Below are positions 10,265 to 22,700 of a stretch of 64,000 nt of DNA, piece after piece. Source of the DNA: Litsea cubeba. Its lineage: Eukaryota > Streptophyta > Magnoliopsida > Laurales > Lauraceae. The DNA lies in assembly GCA_012931725.1 (NCBI GenBank), contig CM022944.1, positions 115,449,412 through 115,513,411 on the forward strand, read 5' to 3'. Below the pieces are notes generated by a model. The model was not told the origin of the DNA, did no database searches, and worked only from the letters and a program-made list of their open reading frames with translations. Made by a program: the position numbers and the translations under genes. Position 1 is the first letter of the stretch. Each line of letters begins with the position of its first letter.

Positions 10265-13200
10265 GTCCGCTTACACATTTCTGTTCTATGCTGTCCGTTT
10301 TGTTTCAATCCTTGCCATTTCATGCTTGACCGGTTATTTTGATAAAAACCCTTTACTGGGTTAGATGGGATTGCTCAAAATTTGTTTTTTCGATCTGGGT
10401 TTTTGTTAGTTTGATTGGTTTTTGTAGAACCCTTTGATTTTTCTCTGTCAGTAGCTATAAGTTGGGGTTTTCTCACAAAACCCTTTACTGGATTCTATGG
10501 GTTTTTTTCAGAACTCATCTTTTTGATGTGGGTTTTGTTGGTTTGAAGGGTTTTTGCAGAGTCCTTTGCCTTTCTGTGTTTGCTGTTTGGGCAGCTATAA
10601 AACCCATCGATTTTGCTTGATTTATCCTCTTTTTCTTATGGGTTTCTTAAGAATCTGATGCTGGTTCTGTTGAGAGGAATTTCATGCTGACTAATGGAGG
10701 ATTCTGTGATGTCCAAGTGGTGGGCTTTATCTTGAATTGACTTATGGTGATGGGACTATCGTTATCATTCAAATGATTTCCAGCAAATCTTACATTTATT
10801 AGAAAACAATGGACGCCAAAGAGTAAAATAATATGTTTAGGTTCGTGCAGTAGTTATTAAGTCGCACAATCTTGATGGAATACGTTAGTGGAATCATAGT
10901 CAAATTTTCAGATGCTTCTGTGCCGGTGAAAGAGCATCAAGAGCAGAAAAGCAAATATGGAATTTCCATTCTTTGATATTGTTAGAGGAACTCTTTGGCT
11001 GGGAGAAAAAGGAGTTTGGCCAGAATGAGCCGAGGGAGTTCCTTTCAACTCTGTGGAGGTAATTCTGCGAACTAGCACCAGTCTCAACCTCAACCAGTTG
11101 ACTCCCTAACAATTCTGAGGAGGTTGATCTGCCAAAGCAATATAACACTTTTCACACTCACACAGGGAAACAGACAAACATAATTGATTGCTGCTAAGGA
11201 ACCCGAACAACTTAGACCAACATTTCTATGCATTTATTTACCAAAAAGGACATTAAGTTTGATTAGATGTTACCATCCAAGACATTTTCTGCACACAGAT
11301 CACTTTGACAAAAAACTCAGAAGATCTTGGGTTTCCTAATGATCTTTCACATGAAGTAAAACAAGTCTACTGGTTGTAGCGCGAAAGCTGCCTCTTCTTA
11401 TTGTGTCAACCATTAATGAGGTGGGAGATGGTTGACATCAATCCTAGGTAGTGTCCAGTCGGCTGTACAACCCCTTTGACTGCTTGGCTAGGAGAATGAT
11501 GGCGTAGCCCGAAGGTTACGATGAAGATCTACACCTCCGACGGTGAGATCGAGCCTAAGACTCAAAAACCCTAAGATCAATTAGGGGAAATACCCAAAGG
11601 GAATTCACAAGAACTTCTCTGAACTTTTATTAAGAAAATAGCATGAACATATCAATAAGGAGCTTCTCTATATATAGAGTAGCATTGTTCCTAAATAAGC
11701 AATAAAGGAAATAGCTAATCCTAATCAACATATAAATTAGAAAGGAAATCTTCCTAAACAATCAAGCAACCTACTATTCTAGAAATAAGTAAATAAAGTA
11801 ACACTGCTAATCTAGAAACATGTGGAATATGTGGACCCATCAGACTGGTCCATCAGGGCCTGCGTGTCCCGATCTTGGATCTCACTGCATCAACTCTCCC
11901 CGGCTTAGAAAAACTCGACTCCGGCGAGATAATAGCCTGATATCTCTCGTAAAGATCGGGATTAAGACTCTGGAAATCAGTAGCTGTAATCCACGTGGCA
12001 TCAGAGAGTGGACGATTCTTCCAACGAACAAGAAACTTCTGAAATCCCCCCTGGCGAGTGGAAACAATCTGATCATCAAGCAATCTGATCATCAAGCACG
12101 TCAACAATTATATCTGGAGGGTTTGGTGAGGGTGGGAGTTGAATATCCTGTTCAACCGACAGACTGTCGTTGTCATGGCCTTTATAGAATGTGCGATCTT
12201 CAACGTTGAAGGTAGCATGTAAACCAAGATCTGGTGGTAAATCCAACACATATGCATTAGGACTTATTTTCTTGAGAATCTTAAACGGGCCAGAATTGCG
12301 GAGATGCAGTTTTTTATTGGCACCCGGTGGAAAGCGCTCTGGACGATTACGGAGTAGGACCATATCGCTTCGGCAAACTGAACGAAACGGCGGTGCTTAT
12401 CTGCATGTTCTTTATAAGAATCATTGCTTGCGGAAATATGACGCCGAACTTCGTCATGAATCAGCTGCATATGGCGAATAAAATTGTCGGCCTCAACACT
12501 TGGCCGTGCTTCTACAGGAAGTGGAACGAGATCAACCGGTAGACGTGGTCTAGTGCCAGTAACAGCTTCAAAAGGAGAAATCCCTGTGGACCGGTTGACT
12601 GAGTTATTATATGCGAATTCAGCCATAGGCAAAACCTGATCCCATGTGGTAAGATGGTCTCGCACTAAACAACGTAGCAGATTCCCAAGGCTACGGTTGA
12701 CGACTTCTGTTTGACCATCAGTTTGTGGATGATAGGCAGTAGAAAATTTCAGCTTTGTTTTGGACATGCCCCACAAAGTTTTCCAGAAGTAGCTAACGAA
12801 TTTTGTATCTCTGTCAGACACAATGGTCTTTGGAAGTCCATGCAGACGGACAACTTCCTTAAAGAAGAGTTGTGCCACTTTGTAGGCATCTGCTGTTTTG
12901 GAACAAGGAAGAAAATGAGCCATTTTCGAAAAACGATCCACAACCACAAAGACAGAGTCCACTTTTCTGCGGGTCATAGGTAGTCCAAGTACAAAAATCC
13001 ATGCTGATATCCTCCCAGGGTCCCTGGGGAATTGGCAACGGCTGATATAATCCTGCATTCTTTTTGCTTCCTTTGGCCAATTGACAAGTACGACACCGCT
13101 CACAGATACGAGAAACATAGGGTGTCATGTGTGGCCAATAGTATCTATCTCTGACAAGAGCAAATGTCTTATCACGACCCAAATGGCCGCTGCATCCTCC

Positions 13201-16200
13201 GGAATGGAGTTCCCTGATAACATGCTCGCGAATAGATGTATTGGGCAAACAAAGGCGACTACCATAAAATAAATACCCATCATGAATGCTAAAGTAAGGA
13301 TGCTTGAGATGTTCACCCTGACGGATATCGTTATAGATGGTACCGAAGTCTTGTCCGCCTCATAGTCCATTTTGATTTGCTCGAAGCCTGGTATAGAAAC
13401 AGCCATGGTGGTCAAAAGATGTTTTCGGCGACTGAGAGCATCCGCTATCACATTTTCTTTGCCAGATTTATGGCGGATGGTAAAAGTAAATTCCTGAATA
13501 TAAGCACTCCATTTGGCAAAGTTAGCTCCCACTTTATGTTGGGAATGAAGGTGTTTGAGAGACTCATGATCAGAGAAAAGTACAAATTGTCGACCCATTA
13601 GGTAATGCCTCCAATGGCGAAGTGACTGAACAAGAGCGTAGAACTCCAAGGCATAAGGAGAGTACTTGCGCTTTGCATCAGAGAGTTTCTCACTATGGAA
13701 AGCAATCGGATGCCCCTCTTGGCTAAGGACACTTCCAATGCCAACAGTGGACGCATCGCAAGCAACTTCGAACACTTTGTCAAAGTCTGGTAGGCGAAGT
13801 ACAGGAGCTTCTGTGATTTTGTGTTTGATCTACTCAAAAGCTCGAGTTGCGGCATTGGTCCATTTGAATTCGCCCTTCTTTAAACATTCTGTAATTGGGG
13901 CAGTGATACCGCTGAAATTCCTGATGAATCTCCTATAGAAGGTAGCCAGTCCATGAAAACTCCGTACTTCAGTTACTGTGGCGGGGAGTGGCCAATCCAG
14001 AATTGCTTTGACTTTCGCTGGATCCATTTTGATGCCTTCCGTTGATATGATGAATCCCAAGAATACTACTGAACTGCTCATGAAGGTGCACTTCTTGAGA
14101 TTGATGTAGAAACGTTCGCGACGAAGGAGATGGCAAATAGTGTGGAGATGAGTGAGCTGCTCCTCTCTGGTTTTGCTGTAAATAAGGATGTCGTCGAAAT
14201 AAACAACGACGAATTTCCCAAGATAAGGCTGCAGCAGATGGGTCATAACCCGCATGAAGGTACTGGGGGCATTTGTTAACCCAAATGGCATGACCATCCA
14301 TTCATAAAGACCATTTCTTGTTTTGAACGCGGTCTTCCACTCATCACCTTGTCGAATGCGAATCTGATGGTAACCACTTCTCAGATCAATCTTGGAGAAA
14401 CTGGCTGAACCTGTCATCATGTCAAGCATATCATCTAATCTGGGAATAGGAAATCTGTATTTTACCGTGATCTTGTTGATAGCTCGACTATCTATACACA
14501 TGCGCCAACTTCCATCCTTCTTAGGGGTAAGAAGGGCGGGTACAACCGCAGGGACTAAGACTTCTCGAATGTACCCCTTGTGTAACAGATCATCCACCTG
14601 CCGCGTGAGTTCGGCGTGCTCTGCTGGACTCATTCGATATGCAGGGAGATTCGGTAGTGTAGAGCCTGGGACTAAATCAATGGCATGCTGTATGTCCCGT
14701 ATAGGAGGAAGATTATTGGGCAGGTCATCCGGAATAAGATCGGAGAAATGTTGTAGAAGTGGCTTGACTGCTTCTGGAACAGACTCGTGAGAAGAGTCAC
14801 CTGTAACCTGCCTGATCACCAAGGCATACATCAGATCCTGATCTCTGCATTCCTGTTCAAATTTGCTCAGGGTTAATATCGGAGGATTGTCGGCCTCTTT
14901 AGGGACCTTAGCAGAAGGCTGAGGTGGCAGTGGCCATAACCGGGTTTTGTGTCCTTTCCACATGAAAGTATGAGTGTTTTTGTCATTATCAGTGACAATC
15001 TTCAGCTTCTTTAGCCAAGGGCGACCAAAGAGTATGTGTGTGACTTTCATAGGTATAACATCACATTTGATTTTATCTGCATAAGAACCCAGTGTGAAAG
15101 GAACGATGCATTGCTTGTCAACCGGAATAGTTGAATCATTGACCCAGGCAATTTTATAGGGCTTCGGATGCTTTGTTGTAGGCAGTTTTAGCTTTTCCAC
15201 AGCCTCCTTAGAAATAACATTCATAGCACTGCCTCCATTAACAATCATATTACAAGTCCTGCCCATGCAGTGAACTCGAGAGCGAAAGATAGGTGCATGA
15301 TTAGAATCCTGCTCATCTTGTTGATCTGCTGTGATTAGAAGATGACGTTCAAGATATACAAGTGGAAGATCATCAGTGGATGCTGGGGGTTCTTCATTGC
15401 AAAGGCTTTGAGTGTCGAGAGGCTTTTCCATCTCAATGTGATCATCATACTCTTCACTGTCGTCAGCTGCATCGTCTGAATAAAGATTCCTATGAGGACA
15501 GTCCCTAGCAAGATGCCCTTTCTGGTGGCAGGAATGACAGATAACGTCCTTTCTGTCAATACGTCCTCGCCCACGAGGATCAATTTGTGGTGCCTGTTGC
15601 CGTTGATTTTGGGGAGAAAGAGGTCGGTGTGGTACTCCTTGGGTTTGATTTTGCTTGTGCCGGTGATGGTTTGGGCCGAATAAACGACTGTTGAAAGCTA
15701 TTGGGGTTTGTATATTGGACCCCTCGAGTAGAAAACTCCCCGGATTGGTACCTTTCTCGCCGCCGCAACTGAATTTCATGCTGTGCTTTGCGTGCTTTAC
15801 AATAGGCTTCGTTGATATCATTGAAATCAAACATAGAAATCCGTTGTCGAATATCAGGACGTAAGCCTTCTGTGTATTTGTTGATGATGAGTCCATCATT
15901 AGCCCGCAGATTGCAGCGCACTATATATTCTCGAAACTGATTGGTATACTCATCCAGAGAAGAGGCACCTTGTTGCAGACTAAGGTATCCTTTATGCAGA
16001 GAATCAATATAGTCAGAAGGAAGGAAATTTTGCTTGAGTCGCTGCTTCATGTCTTCCCACTGCAAGATGGGATGCCCAAAGGCAAGTTCACTGTTTTCAA
16101 TACTTTGCCACCAAATGCGTGCAGAACCTTTGAGCTTAACTTTTGTGAAGGCTATCTTCTGGGCATCAATCATTTGTACCACGCAAAATAGTCGTCGAGG

Positions 16201-16660
16201 GAATTAAGCCAGTCGACGAAGGCCTTGGGGTGGAGATCTCCTGAAAAGTCACTGATCTCTAGTCGCACCTTTCGAGTGATGTCATCTGTATGTGGTGCAC
16301 CGCGTGGCTCATCAGTACCACGTTCAAGTAAATGGCGCTGTACCATGTCGAACATGGTTTCACGAGGCTGATATGGAGGACCATGCGTGACTAGATCTAC
16401 TAGGGTTCTTGGGCCGGATGCCTGAGGAGCTGGTGTTACCTGCCTGATCTGAGATCCAGTGCCAGATGTTTGCGGATCCAACTCTGTGATAGCAGGTTCT
16501 GTTCTTCCTGTCGCCTGAGTGTCTTGAAGTTCAATAAGAGCAGCTTCAACAAAATTAAGTCGCTCAATCACAGCGTCCATTGTCATGTCCCAATTTAGTC
16601 AATTGCTCGTCCCGCTGGTAATTGGTGAGATACCCATGGTATTGACCTCCTCGGGTGGCC

Positions 16661-16718
<58 letters not shown>

Positions 16719-19700
16719 GAGTGGTGTACTGGGCCGGGTTGGGCCTGAACTCAGTTAAGGTCCAAAATGCAGGTGAGGCCCAAACTGCAGAATGGAAGCA
16801 CGTGGAGAAGATCGCTGGCTATCTTGGGTTTTGCGCAGGAAAGAAGATAAAGAGGAGAAACGAAGCCTCTTACCTGTTTTGATAGGGCTGCCGGATGACG
16901 ACGATGCTGGAGAAGATGGCACGGTGACGGATGGCTGCTGGATGATGACGATGCTTCCCTCTGGTGCACGGTATACTTCTGAACGATGGATTCCCTTATC
17001 TGTCTACTTCTTCTCTCTTCTGCTCGCTGTTCGTTCTCTTTTTTTTTTTTCTTCTCGGTTTGGGAATGGATTCAGTGGTTACCCGAAGAGAGATATGTGT
17101 TGGTGGGTGGGATTTGTGGGTTCGGGTAGGGCTAGATTAGGGTTTGGTGATTTGGGATTTTGGGGAATTGCTGATGGGGATTTCGCTGGGATTGAGGGGT
17201 CTCGATGAGATGGGGAAGAGGGGTCGGGAGGGGTGTGATTGGTGTCGGTGATGGTAGGTGGGGGTCGGCGATGGGGCTGGTGGGGTTTAGGTCGGTGGAA
17301 TTTCGGCGGGGGCTGGGGTTTGTGGATTTTGGGTTTCGGTGAGATGTGGGTATCGAGTGGGGTTTGTTAGGGTGATGATGAAGGGACCGGGCGGTTGGGG
17401 ATCCGATTGGGGACAGGTTGGGGTATTCTGTGGATTGGAAAAGGATTTGGTTTTTTTAATGAGGTATTTAGTGGACTGTGAAGTAGGGTTCGGGAGATGT
17501 GGGTTTTGGGGAAAAATTGGTTTAGGGCTGGGATTTGGGATGAGAGTGACGATGTACTACGATGGTGATGAACGGCTGGATGGAGTGCTGATTACGGTGA
17601 TGGGGGATGGGTTCTGGATGATTACAGGGGGTTGCGGATGGGCTGGAACAGATGATGATGATGGGTTAGTGGGGATGGTAATGGATCGGTGGGTGACGGG
17701 ATACCGCGGATCGGCGAATCGAACCGGCGATCTGAGATGGATCGTCGGCTCTGATACCAATTGATGGCGTAGCCCGAGGTTTACGATGAAGATCTACACC
17801 TCCGACGGTGAGATCGAGCCTAAGACTCAAAAACCCTAAGATCAATTAGGGGAAATACCCAAAGGGGAATTCACAAGAACTTCTCTGAACTTTTATTAAG
17901 AAAATAGCATGAACATATCAATAAGGAGCTTCTCTATATATAGAGTAGCATTGTTCCTAAATAAGCAATAAAGGAAATAGCTAATCCTAATCAACATATA
18001 AATTAGAAAGGAAATCTTCCTAAACAATCAAGCAACCTACTATTCTAGAAATAAGTAAATAAAGTAACACTGCTAATCTAGAAACATGTGGAATATGTGG
18101 ACCCCATCAGACTGGTCCATCAGGGCCTGCGTGTCCCGATCTTGGATCTCACTGCATCAGAGAAGGAAGAGAGGGGGAGAAGAAATGGAAGGAAAGGAAG
18201 GGAATAAAAGAACGGAGAGTGAAGAAATGGAGTGATGATGAATCTGAGATGGATAGTTGGAAGAGGAAAAGAAAGAATCCAATCCCGAGAGCCTAGAACT
18301 TATGGGTTATGGGACCACACACTTACACTCAGCTGCTTCTAATACCATGTTAGTTTCTACAATTTGGAAGTGAAGGAAATAATGGATAGAGAAGAGAAAC
18401 AAAAGAGGGAACAAGAAGAGAAACTGTGCACAACATTTAGCATGCATATATGGCTGCTCCTCCTTTTTATTATGTAGCATATTTTTACAAATTTACAAGA
18501 AAGCCCTTCAATTTTGATGCAGTCACAGAAGAGTCCCTTAGTTCCATCTTATCATGTAGGACCTTGATGATGCATTTAAAAGTTAATAGACTATATTCTC
18601 TTGCAGGTAATCACCCACCCAGCTCAATTTGGATTGAGACTTAGATTTTCTCAGGGAAAATGCCAATTTGCACAATGGTACTTATAGCAATATTGATTCT
18701 AGCCCCGATATTAATTCAAAACATATGTGGATGCCTTTAATTTTTCCATATTCATTGTCGAAGCCTTGTAGAAAAGCAATTATCATTTGTAAAGTGTACA
18801 TGTTAGCAATCAATTTCGGTTTGTTTCAGCTGAACATGACAAAACTGCTCGGTTCAAAACTATGGATTGAACGTAGCATTCCACCAGATTTCAGACCTAT
18901 TTGGCCATCTCGGTTCAGAGTTGTCAAGGGACAAGCACTGTAGACAAATTGGATTGCAATGGGATGTTCTCCCAAGGATCGATTGATATCCATATATATT
19001 AATATACAATCCTTGAATAAGGCTACAATTTAGTTATTGTCTAGTCAGCTATATCCTAAGATAGAATGTAGTATTTGTACAATATATTACAGTTTGACTA
19101 AGCAAATGAGTCGGGCTTTATGTTGGATTTGGCCCAATGGATCCAGAATCATTAACACCCACCCTCAAATTGATGCTGATTAGTCAACAAGCATCAATTT
19201 GTCTGTCAAGAACTGATGACGTGGTCGAGGAAATGCTTTTGTAAAAATATCAGCAATTTGGAGGCTGGAGGAGATGAACGGAAGAGAAATAACATCGCGT
19301 AGATATTCACCTCTGATAAAGTGGCAAGCAACCTCGATGTGTTTAGTTATTTCATGAAACACTGGATTTTCTGTAATCCGAATGGCAGTGGTGTTATCCG
19401 CATGTAGGGGTGTGGGAGATTTTTGCGAGAAGCCAAGTTCCTCAAGGAGACCACGAAGCCATATAATTTCTGAGCATGCGGTAGACATGGCCCGGTATTC
19501 TGCCTCAACTGATGATTTGGAAACTTTGTCTTGCTTTTTCACTTTCCATGAAATAAGGGCATCACCTAAGTACATGTACCACCCTGTTGTGGACCGAACG
19601 CCCACACTTAGGCCCCTTCGCTATCACCTTTCCCCCCTGCACCACACAACCAGAGGAGGAAAAAGAAATATTGTAGTTACCATCAACCAATTGACCGACA

Positions 19701-22700
19701 GAGATTAAATTGGTGAACAAAAAACATCATGTAATGGTAAAGAATGAGAAATATCACCAACAGAGGTAATTGATATTGTTGTACCATTAGCAGCATGGAC
19801 CTTAATTTTTTCATCATATGGTTTAATTTTGGAGAAGTGCTGGGATGATGGCGTCATATGATTGGAGGCATCAGAATCAAAATAGCAATGAGAGAGAGAG
19901 AGAGTGATTTTTACCAGATATACCAAGAGTGGAAAAGGCCTGGAGGATCATCTGTTGGATCATGTCAGGGGTGACTGGAGCAGCAGAAGCAGGGGCGGAA
20001 GAAGATATGGAAGATGAATCAATAGTGCCAGAAGTAGCAGTGATAGCCTGGTAAACTTTTGGATTTCTGTTCTGAGGATACTTGCGGCATTCATTGATCG
20101 AATGTCCAGATGCTTTGCAATAATTGCAGATCCTCTGCTTGCACTGATTTGCATAATGGCCGAAATTCTGACACTTGTAGCACTGCACTTTACTGACATC
20201 CCTGCTTGGTTGCTTTCCCTTGGGAGCATAAGCAACATGAATTGGTGAGTTCGATGATTGAGATTGAGTGGGTACTCTATAGGTAACATCAATTTCACGA
20301 TGAGTGGCTTGATGGAGCACACCAGACTGAGTCAATTGTCTCTGTTCCTCTCGTAGTAATTCATTTAGACACTCATCTAGTGGTGGAGAAGGTACCCTAC
20401 TCATGAGATTAGATCTGACCGATTCATACTGAGGCCGTAATTTCATGAGAAATTGATCACGATGACTAGTCGCTGGTATATTTTGCAATTCAGGAAGAGC
20501 CTGTGCAGAGATATTTGCATATTTGATTTCATCTAATTCTGTCCATAAATTTTGAAAACCAGAATAATAGTCTTGAATGGAGGAAGTTCCTTGCATATAA
20601 TTTGCAATTTCAAATTCCAACTGATACTGTCGTGCAGAATTCCCTTGATGATACACCTTTTTCTTATAGTTCCACATATCTTTGGCAGTTTTGTATGGTT
20701 TCAAATTCATGAAAAATTGTAGTTCTATGGACCCGAGAATCCAAGTTTTGACCTTAGCGTCTTTTGTGTTCCAGAACACAATTTTCTTCTCATCTTCTGT
20801 TGGTTTGGGATCAGTTCCAGAGATATGGCCCCATAATTCTTTACCCTCTAGGTAAAGTTCAAATTGAAAGGCCTAAGATGGATAATTTTTACCATTAAAC
20901 TTGATTAAGTTGATTTCAGATTTCTCCATTTGTAACAAATATTCAGATGAACCAGCAAAATGATGAACAAAACCAATCACACATCAACAAATCCTCTGAT
21001 CAATATGTAAGGCACAGAGAGTATCTGTTTTCAAACTAGATTGGCCTAAGAATGGACATAAAATGCCCCAGATGCAATAGAATGCACACAGAGGTGAAGT
21101 ACTGACAGAAACCGTGCAAAAACACAGCAGATGACCTTGAATTTCTGGTGGGATCTATCTGTGGGCCCCACTAATCAGTCTAATCACAGATTAGAACATA
21201 TCAGTTTGTGAGTGATCCAAGATACTAGCAGCGGTCCAAACTTGAAGTGTATTGGATATAAATCCACAATCTGGACGGTCTTGATTAAACTGTTTTGAGA
21301 AAAAATGCCCAAAGTCGACAGATAAAGGAGGAAAAACCTACCTCAGATGATGATGAAAAATCCCCAGAAAATCACCAAAAACATCTATAAATCCTATCAA
21401 TCAAAACTTCAAAGTTGCAGAAGGATCCAGGATCATCGGTGGTGGGCCACTCTTGATCAGGCACAAATCTGTGTTGTTGTGACAAATCTGTGATGAGAAA
21501 ATAGTCTCTTCTTCAAGCACTGACCGAAGGGAACTCCTTCAACTGGAAGAGCTACAACTTCTATCTTTCAATAGTGCTCAATACCATGTCAAGGGACAAG
21601 CACTGTAGACAAATTGGATTGCATTGGGATGTTCTCCCAAGGATCGATTGATATCCATATATATATTAATGTACAGTCCTTGATTAAGGCTACAATTTAG
21701 TTATTGTCTAGTCAGCTATATCCTAAGATAGAATGTAGTATCTGTACAATATATTACAGTTTGACTAAGCAAATGAGTCGGGCTTTATGTTGGATTTGGC
21801 CCAATGGATGCAGAATCATTAACAAGAGTTTGGCCTCCTCAACTGAGATTCAGGCATAATAAGGAAAATAGTTTTATTTTATTTTATAGAAAGGCTCTTT
21901 ATTTTAATTTATGTACTAATCTGTCCCACTGTAATGTGGTAATTATGTGAAAGTGTTCATTTATGTTATATTATTCTATAACACTGATAAGTGAAAATGA
22001 GAGCTGAGAATGGACGTCATAGATTTCACTTTTAAACGTAGCTTATAAATTATATATTTAGCATGTAGAAATAACATATATATATATATTGTTGATTTAA
22101 TAGAATAAATTCGAGATATATGGTATATAGTTCACTTTCACCTTTTAAAAAAATATTTTTCATTACTTTAATTATATACTTAAAATTTTACTGAAATGAA
22201 ATGTTTAAATGAAGCGCCGAAATGCCAAGCCAGCCAAAATGTGTCAAGTCTGTAGTAACCTAAATGGAGTTCAAAACAAAATTGACAACTGTGTAAATGT
22301 GTGATTATGTAATATCCCAGACCCTGATTTAGGGGCTAGAATTATAATGCGTATTCATGTTACTAACCAAACCAAACCAAGCCTTTTCCCACTAGGTGGG
22401 GTCGGCTATATGGACTTGACGACGCCAATCAAATCTGTTTAGGGCCATGTCCTCCGTTAGATCCATGTAGGCAAGATCATGTTTAATAGTTTCTTTCCAA
22501 CTTCTCTTGGGTCTCCCTCTCCTACTCTTGGCAAACTCCATGCTTTCACACGTTTTAACAGGTGCCTCTGTTGGACGCCTTCTAACATGGCCGAACCATC
22601 TCAGTCGATTTTCTCTCATTTTATCTCCAATCGGTACTATTCCTACTATACCCCTAATCTCCTCATTCCTAATCCTATCTCTCCTTGTGATCCCGCACAT

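Larger units (their letters stand above)
11497..18159 (-). mobile_element. Ty3/gypsy chromovirus-type LTR retrotransposon
   Basis: A complete 6.66-kb element lies antisense in LCV intron 1, bounded by LTRs of 396 and 398 bp that start TGATGGCG and end CTGCATCA. The 5-bp duplication GAGAA is at 11492-11496 and 18160-18164. Immediately inside the right (5') LTR, TTGGTATCAGAGCC on the minus strand is an initiator-Met primer site (about 17761-17748). Inside the left (3') LTR, a G/A-rich polypurine tract lies at about 11893-11903. Domain order on the minus strand is gag, protease, RT, RNase H, integrase, chromodomain, which defines Ty3/gypsy. The chromodomain places it with chromoviruses, perhaps the Galadriel group. 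Only about four LTR differences were seen, so it is fairly young, yet the reading frame is broken. Confidence 0.93.
18922..21824 (-). mobile_element. Internally deleted Ty1/copia element
   Basis: LTRs 18922-19157 and 21587-21824 (236 and 238 bp, TGTCAAGG...TTAACA) are flanked by the duplication AGAGT (18917-18921 and 21825-21829). A primer-site remnant (TGGTATTGAGC on the minus strand) lies just inside the right LTR, so the element is antisense to LCV. The 2.4-kb interior keeps gag, the start of protease and the RNase H end. Integrase and RT are missing, which makes it a deletion derivative. It is the same lineage as the complete element at 50039-56572, with matching gag, double zinc knuckle and RNase H wording. 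Confidence 0.9.

Noticed and set aside
16792..17764. Two plus-strand frames of 138 and 141 codons, glycine/tryptophan-rich
   Set aside because: They sit antisense in the gypsy leader between primer site and gag; no domain, composition-driven.
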